Source: Hemibagrus wyckioides (taxonomy: Eukaryota; Chordata; Actinopteri; Siluriformes; Bagridae). Taken from it: a stretch of 64,000 nt of DNA. Both the position numbers and the translations under genes were made by a program. Numbering within the stretch: the first letter of the stretch is position 1; each line of letters opens with the position of its first letter. Positions 25,650-35,725 of this stretch are shown here, piece after piece. The DNA lies in contig NC_080713.1 in the NCBI RefSeq assembly GCF_019097595.1, forward strand, positions 9,079,699 to 9,143,698. Direction: 5' to 3'. Below the pieces are notes generated by a model. That model searched no databases. It saw only the letters and a list, made by a program, of their open reading frames with translations, and had not been told where the DNA came from.

Positions 25650-26330
25650 GTAAATGTGAATCATTGACCATTATGACATCTTGGAGAGAGACACAATGAT
25701 ACTCATGTCTGACTCAAGCAAATGATAGTCCAGTAAAAATCATGTAGCCAGGTAGTGGTGGAAGGTTTACATGAGGAACTGATATAAAGCAGGTCAGAGA
25801 GTAAAATTAATTTTCTATTATAATAGTGAATTACAAAGGCAAGTAAGATATTTGTCTTAATATCTAACTTGTTGCAAAGCATGGACATGGGATCCTACCA
25901 CTTTACATCTGATTTGTTAGCTTCATTTTCATAATTTCTAGTGGTGGGAAGAGTACAAAGTAATGACTCACTAGAGCTTATCAGAGTGATACTCAATATC
26001 TGAGGAATGCATTTTTGAACATTTATGCCAAGTATTTGACTGTGCAAAATCCCAGTAAGGTTTCAAGTTATCTAGACTTTTAAACAACCTTAACTAATCT
26101 TTTAATAGACAGCTTTCATCATGTAAGACATCAGATGACTTGGCTAACTGCTCTCAAGCACTGGTATATTTCATGCTTCAGCAAGTTGGATGTTCAGCTG
26201 TGAAATGCTGACATATCCACAGGTTTTGCTTCACACAATTTAAAGATCATTTGTATGCTGTTTTCTATAAAGTGTTTAAAATATTGTCTTCCTGATAAAT
26301 TAGGCCAGGGATACAACACAGTCTCAGACA
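25650..26330 (+). repeat. Diverged duplicate of the second receptor's 5' intron
   Basis: Blocks in this segment recur in the same order at about 28385-28780. Examples are 'cattgaccattatgacat' versus 'cattggccattacgtcat', 'catggacatgggatcct' versus 'ctggacatgggatctt', 'gaatgcatttttgaaca' versus 'gaatgcctttttgaaca', and 'tctcagacattgctac' in both. No receptor coding sequence follows it, so this is a partial or decayed duplicate unit. Confidence 0.6.
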
Positions 26331-27149
26331 TTGCTACATTGCTGCTTTATTTCTGGGTTTGCTTTATTTCTAGCCCCAAGGGGTCTTTTAATTGGCTTAT
26401 ACTTTTCCAGAAGTAAAACTTATTAAACTTCACTCTGTACTGATTTTGAAAAAAAAAAAATTATATATTTTATTTGTAATAACTATTTATGTAATAAATA
26501 TTATTAATTAAGCAATGTTATGGACCATAAACTGAAGTAATGTAACATGCTGTTACTGTCCACCTCTGATCGTTTCCCATAAATTGTCTTTTGTTTTCCT
26601 GAATGCTACTATGTTGCATCATTAACCTGCATATTGTGAGTTCATGTCCATGACCTACTGCTGTGCCCTAGAGCAAGACATGGAAAAAATGTATTGCTCT
26701 GTTTTATGATTCATTCGGCTTTTACGTGATTTCTTGGAAACACTCACTGAAGATAAGAATTAAACCCAGACCATGAATGGCACTCCTCCACTCTATTAGT
26801 ATTACTACATGAAGCAAGTTTTAAAATTTTCATGTGTTTAGCTAATCAGCTGCTTACAAAAATGAACATGTAAGACAATACATTTTTCTGTTTGTGTTTG
26901 ATTTTAAAGGAGCAGTGAAACTTGATCAGTGAAAAATCCCAATGAAATGGTTGGTCATTGAAATGACTCAAATTGTTCTTCAGTCTGTGTTCTGTATTTG
27001 CAACACTGCTCATTAAAGCTACATGAAAACACCTCACTTGTCTACTTAGATACCTTAATAGACCTTAACGATGGAGCAAAGTATTTAACACCCCTCACAC
27101 ACTTAAAGACATGCATTCATGATTTCTATCTTTATAACAAGTCTTTCAT

Positions 27150-27345
27150 TTCATTGTCTGTACCACTTATCCGATCTATACCCGGGTCACAGGGAGCCTG
27201 TGCGTATTTCAGGCGTCATCGGGCATCAAGGCAGGATACACCCTGGACGGAATGCCAAACCATCACAGGGCACACACACACACACACACACTCATTCACT
27301 CATGCAATCACACACTACGGGCAATTTAGAGACTCCTATAACAAG
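27150..27345 (+). repeat. Dispersed teleost repeat with (CA)n
   Basis: The blocks 'cattgtctgtaccacttatc', 'cccgggtcacagggagcc', 'aggatacaccctggacgg', a (CA)n run and 'cacactacgggcaattta' match the family at 12040, here with its middle part preserved. A 164-codon open frame runs through it but is repeat-derived. Confidence 0.65.
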
Positions 27346-27795
27346 TCTGTATGTTTTAAATTTTATAACGTTCCTCTAATACATATAATATATGGAAACT
27401 CAAGCTATCCTCCAATCTTAAAAACGGCCCTTCAGCCAGTCACAAATAATGAATTATATATTCACCCGACTCCCAAAAAGAATTCATGTTAACTAATGCA
27501 GCAACCCTAATTTAAAGGTTTACTGAAAGACCATAACAATAAAGTGAAATATTGGGAAATAAAAAGTATTTGAGATTTTGATCTAAAATAGGATACAAAA
27601 TGTAACTGCTAAAAATGCCCAATGGAGTAGAATAAAAAATAAAGAATTATTAGAAAATCCCATTACTTTTTAAATGCCTGTGTGAATCAGGAAACCTAAT
27701 CAAGATTATAGTAGATTTATGGGAGTTTTACTCTAATTAACATATTTGAAGCTCATGTAAGTTGAAACGCTGCGTGTTTGTGTTAGTTATGAACA

Positions 27796-27972
27796 AGAGG
27801 CAACTTGCCCATTGAGTAGAACCGCCTACGCTGTTGAAAAAAAAGTCAGCCTGAGGCATGTCTGAATGATAAAACCTTGCAGAACAGAGGGTGAGTGAGA
27901 GATCGAGAAGAGACAGAGAGAGAAGAAACAGCAAAGGAAAACACCGAGTTATTTTCTCCTTGATTAATTCAT
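27796..27972 (+). other. p2ry2: Non-coding exon 1 / proximal promoter of second P2Y2-type gene
   Basis: This is the counterpart of 19348-19470, with 'aacttgcccattgagtaga', 'ccgcct' and 'gtcagcctgagg' blocks and a GTGAGTAC donor at 27973. The downstream acceptor is at 29254-29255. The 5' intron is therefore about 1.28 kb, similar to 1.2 kb in the first gene. Confidence 0.65.
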
Positions 27973-29261
27973 GTGAGTACCATTCATGCCTGATTCCTGT
28001 ATTTTATTTGAATGTCGTATGATCTATATATAATACACATGACTAGTCATTAAATAAGAAGGCATTTGAGTGTGATCAGCTTGAAAACGTCACACAGACC
28101 TCTTTCTATGTTTCTGCATGAAATGGAGCAGACTAACTGAATTCCTGGTGTAGATGTGTAAAAAAGGGTTGCGTAGGATGTCAGTGATTTATTGCTTAAT
28201 ATTGTTGGCTATACACTACATGTGATACAACCCAGAGGCTGAGTGTGAAAACACTCGTATCAGTAGAGAAAAAAGTCCCGCAGAATACATGATACACTGT
28301 ATTAGGTCTTATTTTGATCATTTTCAGGGTTTACAACACGATTTTCTGCTTCAAAAAGTTGTGGGTTGGCCTTATAGTAAATCAGAAACATTGGCCATTA
28401 CGTCATTTCGGACAGAGAAATGGAGACACTCATATATCTGATTAAAGTGTGTCTGGACATGGGATCTTCCCTCTTAAAGTATGATTTAGTTACATTCTGA
28501 AACTACTGTTTAAATAATTCATTTGAGTAAAAGTAAATGCAAATTATTCAAAAAACCATTCATAAATCATCATACTTTACAAACTTCTTTTTTTATGCGT
28601 TTACAATTGATACAATCAATATAAAAAAATATCCTAGAATGCCTTTTTGAACACTTATGCCCTCAGAAACTACGCCCCTGGTCTCTATTGTCTCAGACAT
28701 TGCTACTGACTGAGCATTTGCTATGTAGGATGACTTTGTATGCTGTAGCATTACATTTTCTTTTCTAAAAGATGCCCAAACCTGTTCCAGCATGACATTA
28801 CCCTGTGTATAAGATGAGGTGTGTAAAGACATGGTTGGCAGTGTTTGAACAGAGCCTGACCCCAGTCCAACTGAACACGTTTGGCATGAACCGGAATGCG
28901 GAGTGTGCCTCAGGACTTCCCATTTGACATAATGACCTCATTAAAATGCTCACAAACCCCCATAGCCATGCTTCAAAATCTAGTAGAAAGCCTCTGGTTC
29001 AGAAGGACCACCACAGCATCTAGAACTTTCTTGCTCAAACACATCCAAATTAATGTAAAAGACTTTTTTTTTAAGTGCATTAGTTGTATTAGAGATGGAA
29101 AGGAAAATTTAATGCACATGTTATGTCCTGTAAAACCACAGCACTCTGAACTTAACAGAAGTAATTAACAGAACATGATTAAGGTACAGTGTGTTTGTCT
29201 AACATCAGTGTATAATGTGCCTGTTAACCACATCATTGCTCTCTGTTTTTGCCAGACTTTC

Positions 29262-29309
29262 ATGAATAAAGATGGCCACTGCAAATATGTCAAGTTACAA
29301 CGGTTCTAA
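29262..29309 (+). other. Upstream ORF overlapping the P2Y2 start (copy 2)
   Basis: An ATG at 29262, ten bases before the receptor ATG and in the +1 frame, opens a 15-codon frame (MNKDGHCKY...) ending at TAA 29307-29309. The position and weak context (T at -3) are the same as in copy 1. The shared 'M-x-x-D-G' start reflects the conserved nucleotides around the receptor ATG. Confidence 0.6.
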
Positions 29310-30249
29310 GATAAAATGCAACTTTACAGAGGATTTCAACCTCCTGCTACCAGTTACATACAGTGTGGTGCTGGTAGTCGGCCTGCTGCTCAACCTGACC
29401 GCCATGTATGTCATCGTGTTCCGACTCAAACACTGGAGCCCCAACACCATCTACATGATCAACCTGACTGTGTGTGATACACTCTATATCCTCACGCTAC
29501 CTTTTCTGATCTATTATCACGCAACAAAGAAAGACTGGCCATTCACTGAACCGTTCTGCAAACTTATACGCTTTCTCTTCTATACCAATCTCTATGGTAG
29601 CATCCTCTTCCTCACTTGCATCAATGTCCATCGCTTCATAGTTATTTGCTACCCGGTGCGATCACTGGGCTGGGTTAATCCCCGCCGTGCCCGTTATGTC
29701 TCAGTCCTTGTCTGGGTAGTTGTCCTCATCTTCCAGGCACCAGTGCTCTACTTTTCACGAATAAAGACTGATAATAGACATAGCTGCACAGACACCACAA
29801 CAGAAGACCTCTTTGAGAACTTCCTGCAGTATAGCTCAGTCATTTCAGTCATTTTCTTTCTAATCCCCTTTGTTTTAGTGATAGTCTGCAACAGCCTGAT
29901 AGTTAATAAACTCATACAACCTAGCAGAGTAGGAGGTGCAATATCTCAGCGCTCAAGACAAAAGTCTGTAAAGATGATTGCCATCGTAATGCTGGTCTTC
30001 ATAATCTGCTTTGTGCCCTTCCACTTCACACGAAGCCTTAACTACATTTTCCGCTTCGTGAAAGTTAGCTGCAAACTCCGGGATGGATCGAAAATTGCGT
30101 ACAAGATCTCAAGGGCACTAGCAAGTATAAACAGCTGCACTGACCCCATCCTGTACTTCATGGCTGGCCAGGGATTCCGACACTCTCTACCTAAGATGAA
30201 GAAAGACCAGAAAACTGAGGACTATATGTGTGTGTCAAGCTCAGATTAA
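29272..30249 (+). CDS. p2ry2: P2Y purinoceptor 2-like GPCR (tandem copy 2)
   Basis: This 325-residue class A GPCR is a clear paralogue of the copy at 20687: same length, same exon layout, and near identity from TM2 (SPNTIYMINLTVCDTLYIL) to TM3 (RFLFYTNLYGSILFL). An acceptor (TTTTTGCCAG) ends at 29255. TM6 has PFHFTRSLNYIFR and TM7 has AYKISRALASINSCTDP, so the His-x-x-Arg and Lys-x-x-Arg nucleotide-contact residues are kept. Differences from copy 1 include Ala for Pro after the TM7 Arg, Asn for Tyr in TM6, and an EL2 with extra residues (IKTDNRHSCTDTT). Loop 1 has TKK, not RGD. It should be a Gq-coupled nucleotide receptor, possibly with shifted ligand preference. The alternative calls P2Y4 or P2Y6 fit less well. 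Confidence 0.93.
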   Translation: MATANMSSYNGSKIKCNFTEDFNLLLPVTYSVVLVVGLLLNLTAMYVIVFRLKHWSPNTIYMINLTVCDTLYILTLPFLIYYHATKKDWPFTEPFCKLIRFLFYTNLYGSILFLTCINVHRFIVICYPVRSLGWVNPRRARYVSVLVWVVVLIFQAPVLYFSRIKTDNRHSCTDTTTEDLFENFLQYSSVISVIFFLIPFVLVIVCNSLIVNKLIQPSRVGGAISQRSRQKSVKMIAIVMLVFIICFVPFHFTRSLNYIFRFVKVSCKLRDGSKIAYKISRALASINSCTDPILYFMAGQGFRHSLPKMKKDQKTEDYMCVSSSD

Positions 30250-33200
30250 AATATTAGTATATGAATATGAAGGACACTGAGGAGTTAATATGGAAAAATT
30301 AATAGACCAAACAGTAGTGTAAAATACTGGAAAATAGAATGTGAGGATAGAGCTGTGGTAGATGTGTGCTAGTGTTAGGGACCGAGTGCTGTGACTTTAA
30401 AACCAAGGACTGCCAGAGAGACACGGACACACTGTGCTAGGTCTGAATTCTGCCTCGGTTGTAAAAGTGGTTGTTAAATAACTGTAAATATAGACTTTTA
30501 CCTTAATAGTTATCGATATAAGAAATGTTAACTTTTGTAAGACAGATGCCATAAACGAGGAGTAACAACACTCACAGGGATAAGCATCGCAGATGCAACA
30601 CACGAACAGATTTAGATCTAGAAATTTTCTCTAAGTTTAGATGTTTTCAGAGAGGAGATATTTATTTAGCAAATTTTGAAAGAGTCTCCAGGGTCAGTGC
30701 TTCGTACTAATCAGAGGTTCCCTTAATTTGGTCAAACACAAAAAAACTTAAGGAGAAAGAGAGAGAGAAAAAAGACTGGCGAGCAGAAAAAACATGCTGA
30801 TGAGGAAACGATTGTTTATAGTTGTTAAAGTTAGTAATAACACAACCTAATTTGTTTTGTGAATGTTTCACAGCTGCGGTATTTAAGGAATTAAACACTT
30901 GGGGACGTACTGTTAGTGGAAAACGACCAACTTTGGGCCGGTAACACTAACAGAGCTTCACGTCAGGCCACATCATACATCCTCAGCTGTGATTAGAGCA
31001 AATCCCAAAGTGTCTTACTCCTCACTTAAACTACTGTTCAAAAAGTTGGGATCGCTTTCCTTGTTTTCCAAAGGAAAAAAAAAATATCCATTGCAAAAAC
31101 ATAAAAATAATCAGATGATTTTTTAAAGAAAGGTCTACATTGTCACACAGAGGCCCATTATAAGCAATCACCAGTCCTCTGTTTCAATCTCATGTTATAT
31201 TAATCATTTTATGAGGCTAATTGATTATTAGAAAACACTTTTGCAATTGTGCTAGCAAAGCTGAAACCTGTTGTACTGATTAATGCAGCAATAAAAGTGG
31301 CCTTCTCTAGGTTAGTTTAGTATCTGGAGCATCAGGAGTTGTGGATTTGTTTGCAGGCTCAAAATAGCCAGAAAGAAAGAACTTTCTTTCTTTTCATGGT
31401 AAGAACTTAACATCTTAACATCTTAACATGCTGTGGACTACTCCCTTCATAGAGCAACACAAACTGGTTCTAACCAGAAGAGAAGAAATGAGTGGGAGGC
31501 CTCAGTGCTCACAACTGGACAACAAGGAACATACCAAACGATCCCAAACTTTAGAACAGTATTGTACATAATACATAAACAGTACTTACATATAAGCATA
31601 TACTCTTACCGAATAGCTTTCATGTCTTGTTTATAACAGATTTTATGTGGGTTTTTTTTGTGGTATTTTTGCATACAGATCCTTTCCAAATGTCAAATCT
31701 ATGATATCAGCTAAAACAAACAATATACAACTTTGCACAATTTCTTTTAATTCAGTTATGAGTAGTTCTGCTTTTAATTAGAATTCAAATTATAAAACCA
31801 TATTTGTTTATGTCTATGCTGAACTAAAACTATATTTTTAAATATATTTTTCATTTTCATTCTTTTTTCTTTCTTGTCTCAAACATTAATCATTATGTTA
31901 ATATATCAATTTCAGAAATTCAGAAATTCACACTTTACTTCAGTTCTTATCCTTTATTTAAAGAGTACAAATATCAAGAAAAAGCTGTTATAATGAAAAT
32001 AAATAAAAAGATTGAACAATGATGCAGAGAATCTTTTGGGTCCATTCTCATTACATCAGACTGGTTATTAACACCTTAACAACTATGATAGAACCCACAA
32101 TTGTCAGATCCTATAAAATATAATAAAAAATACTGTTTTATTAGGGTTGAATGGAAAACAAAGTATATAATTTATTTCTTTATAAAATGTGCACATAGAT
32201 GGCAGTAACAGTGTTGCTTTGTAGCTTTGACGGCCATCATGAGTTTAGAATTAAACCTAAAAATAAACTAAGAAGCAGGAAAACATTAACATGAAAATCT
32301 GAAATTTGTTCAACATTTAAATACCATTGCAACATTTTTTTTTCATTTATAGTATTTTCACATTGTAGTTTCCAGCGATTGTTATATTAAATAGTATCTG
32401 CTGTATGCTAGAATTATTAAAGTTCATTTATTTTTATCATCTGTTTTGTGGCTTTTTCTAAGCAGAGGCCTGTGCATGAAAATGCTTGTGCGTATTTCAG
32501 GTGTACCACCGGTATCTTCACTTTAAAACAAGATTCTTATGCCTCAAGTGGCCAGTGTAAACTCTCAAGCATGCAGACGCCTCTTGCTAAATTGTGCAAG
32601 GATGACAAAACGAACAAAAGATGTGGTAGGTAAATATAAGTGAAAACTAGGTACGCAGGGAGGTAGCTTTGATGATGCACCATGAGATATCACAGTGGTA
32701 CGATGGGCCATTCATGCCCCCTTATATTGCTCTTTAGTTTAAATCAAAAACTTATCTCTAGGTTAGACATGTGCCAATTTACTGCAATATTAATACAACA
32801 GATGCAATATTGTTATTTTGAAGTGTTTGCTACACCAGCATTCCTTTTGTGAAGAGTCTAAAATGTTTACAAAAAGATTATCTTTCCTACTTCGATAAGC
32901 AGTGGTATTTGTTCAAATAGTAGACTTCAAGAAGTCGTTCTCACGGTTAAATTAAAATAGCTAGTGCAACCTGAATATGAAATTAGCTAGCTAGCTAGCA
33001 CTGGTCAGCTATCGAAGCTAGCTATGTTAAGAAGTTCAGGCTTTCTCTCAAGAGCAAATGCATTTTCCTCATGTCATAGCTAGTAATGATGAAATGTAAT
33101 AAAGCTAAATCCTGAATTTGTTATTATTCATTATTATAAAATCAAGATAATGGAGGAAGTAAAGGATAGTTTACTATCCTTTACACAGTCCTAAAGGGCT

Positions 33201-34105
33201 ACAGTGCTAAGAAGTTTAGCCTTTTTATCCCTGATCTTTCACACCTACTCAGCTAATTAAGTGCTGTAAGAGTTTAATTAGGTATAATAAACTGCACTGT
33301 AGGAAGGAGGCGTGAAAAAGTCTTGTGATCATCGTTACTCATGGTGTATGAACGAATGTCTCTTTAAAATATTGATATCTATTCTTTAAATATACTGATC
33401 TCTTGTGTGTCCGGCTGTGCCTCCCCAAATTCTTATTCTTTCTATTCGCTTAACTTTTTAACATGATAAACAGTAGCTAGAAGATTTTATGGAAAATGTT
33501 TTGAAATCTTTCGTGAAATCGTTACAGTAAAACTGTCATTACCTGTGACTAGGTAGAGTGAAAATGTCAAACCTTCCCACCCCTATCAATAAGAATCAAT
33601 AAAAAAAACATTGATATATATTGAACAATACGTGGAAGGATCAGGATTTAAAAGCAAATACTCAGCACAGCTAAATGCAGCTAAATGCATAACACATACA
33701 GCTTTTCTGATCTTAATACTTAAAACATGACCCAATTCCACCCTCAAAGGCAAAAGCTGACTCTAATGCATTGAGAACTTAAACCTTGTTATTCAGGCAA
33801 ATCAGACTGCTCTGAATACAAAAAAACCTGTTAATTCCAGCCTAACTGCTAGACTATACAAATTAGGAGTTATTTATAGCAGTGTAGAAAGTATTTCAAT
33901 GTGCTGTACCTGTTTTGGAGGATAAAAAAGATTAGTGTTTCCTGACATGCAAGGAAGTGTGTTTGAGATACCTGTGCCTGTCAGATAATCTAACGTGATC
34001 TATCAATGTTAGAAGATTAAATTTCATTCAGTACTAAGATATTCTGTATGTGTACCATTAAGAATGGTAATGTTTTGCCCTGCATGGTGGGACATTTATA
34101 AAGAT
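30250..34105. other. Intergenic region between P2Y2 copy 2 and RELT
   Basis: This covers the 3' flank of the second receptor gene and the region beyond the 3' end of RELT. An AATAAA at 31290 could serve the receptor but is 1 kb from the stop. A perfect short inverted repeat (TAAAGGATAG / CTATCCTTTA) is at about 33160-33183. No coding exon or RNA gene was recognised. Confidence 0.5.
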
Positions 34106-34257
34106 CTAAACTACAATTTCAATAATGTGTGGTAATATTTTGCATTTTTGTATCAATGTGCTATGCCAGGTCTCGTTTCTCCTCTTCAAAGTTTTCTCAC
34201 TCATCTTTTCTTTAAAAAACAAAAACAAAACCCATAATAAAATAGCTTTTAAAACTC

Positions 34258-34450
34258 CTATAAAGACCAGTTCCTGTTTTCCAGGCTGTATAAGTTCAAG
34301 GCTAACTCCCCATAGGGGTGAATACAATTCCCATCCTGCGTCAGCCTCGACACTTCCGGCGCCCACCGATGAGGTTGTGCTCGATGTGGTGTTGATGGAC
34401 GTAGTCCTGAAGGATGACTCACTTGTTCTTCTACTCGTCCATTCACTCAC
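34258..34450 (-). CDS. relt: Candidate last coding exon of RELT (uncertain)
   Basis: On the minus strand this stretch is more GC-rich than its surroundings and open in two frames. One reads SEWTSRRTSESSFRTTS, which loosely resembles the Arg/Ser-rich end of mammalian RELT. The preceding exon ends in phase 0 at its best donor, and no acceptor here gives that frame in phase 0. From the best acceptor (ending at the complement of 34461) phase 0 gives only Met-Ser-Glu and a stop. A weaker donor four bases further (GTAACT) would restore the longer frame. I cannot choose between a short and a long C-terminus. Confidence 0.35.
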
Positions 34451-34689
34451 TCATCTAATGAAAGGGACCAAAAACAAGTCATTAAAGGGACAGTATGGAC
34501 CAGGACTTTATGATGATGAGCTTTCCCTAAAATCATGCAATTTATCAATTTGAGAAAAGAATTAAGAAAATAATCCTAGAAATGACACAAAAGGTGCACA
34601 GAAATGTTTCTCTTCACTATTTATCTTGGTAGATTTTGAACAGGAAAAACTGAAAAACTTTCAATATGCACAGTTACTCCCCTCATACA

Positions 34690-34810
34690 CTAGAGGTCAG
34701 CCCTGCTTATTATTTTGGTAATCCTGTGCCTCAGATTCCTGTTCATTGAATTCAATGTGGTCTACTGTAATTCTCACCGTGGCCAATCCTCCTTAGCATT
34801 AGCAACCAAC
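34690..34810 (-). mobile_element. Tc1-like relic fragment
   Basis: The segment 'ttttggtaatcctgtgcc...agattcctgttcattgaa...tggccaatcctcctt' is nearly repeated at about 39070-39160. Its reverse complement resembles the middle of a Tc1-like transposase gene (the 'ggaatctgaggc...cacagg' region). Only about 120 bp remain. Confidence 0.45.
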
Positions 34811-35244
34811 ATACTAGCTTGTTTTTATTTATCTATTTTTTTTAAAATACTGTAATTGCAACCATTAACTATTTTGTAAATTAGATCTACTCTCTTACCC
34901 CCCCCCCCCCAAATGCTATGATAATATTCATTAGTATTCACATTCAAAAGTTTTTATCAGTATATATGTGTGTTAAATAATATAGTTTTGACATAGGGAA
35001 TATTAGCTGGTGATATTAGCTTGTGCGTATTGGCTGCAAATGCTGTTAAAACATTGCCACAGAGGGAGAGGAAACAACAAAAAGGAAAGAAAACGAAAAG
35101 ATAAAAATTTATCAAGTGAGATAGTTCTTATTTTATATTTAATACGTAGAAATAGAAGGTTGCTAGTGTTTTTAGGTAGCTAGCGAGTTTATTGTATAGA
35201 AATCTAGCGTGTTATCCTGTTTGTGTCTTATTTGTGTATTGTGC

Positions 35245-35326
<82 letters not shown>
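35245..35326. repeat. (TATC)n microsatellite
   Basis: About 20 uninterrupted TATC units downstream of RELT coding exon 9. Confidence 0.95.
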
Positions 35327-35556
35327 GTGTATCCATCTCATTAATCTAAATGCTCATCTAGAAGCCTATTAAAAGCTCCATATACTGGTGTGTTTTTTCA
35401 AGACCTGATCTCTAAATTAACAGAATAAAAGAATGTTATACAAAGTCTGTGTAAGCTTTACAAGTGAATGACTGAGCAGATGGAAGAGAAGTGTGGGTAT
35501 TCACAAAAACAACAGAGAAAGAGAGGAATGTAAATGTTTTTCTGTCAGTTACTCAC

Positions 35557-35725
35557 ATCCTGTCTGCGCTTTGAGTGAGAGTTTGCGGAAGAGCACGCGC
35601 CCAGAAGAGATAATTCTTCAGCAGGTTCCATGTTGGTAGAGTCTAACGAATCAGTGTCACTGGACACTGCTGGGGTTGTCACCACAGGGACTGGGTCACC
35701 CTCCAGGATCTGAGCCACTTGGAAC
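35557..35725 (-). CDS. relt: RELT coding exon 9 (cytoplasmic tail)
   Basis: The acceptor TGACAG precedes G|TTCCAAGTG at 35725 and the GTGAGT donor is the complement of 35551-35556. It completes Arg and continues [15 protein letters not shown]. The Arg comes from exon 8, forming the RFQV SPAK/OSR1-binding type motif. The exon then runs through acidic, Ser-rich sequence to [18 protein letters not shown] and ends in phase 0. Conservation with mammals is limited to the motif and the 'LLG' region. Confidence 0.85.

Noticed and set aside
26998..27492. 164-codon plus-strand frame
   Set aside because: It runs through a dispersed repeat with a (CA)n tract and has no gene-like features.
34125..34553. 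142-codon plus-strand frame near the RELT 3' end
   Set aside because: It overlaps the GC-rich candidate RELT exon on the opposite strand and begins in AT-rich sequence; no independent support.
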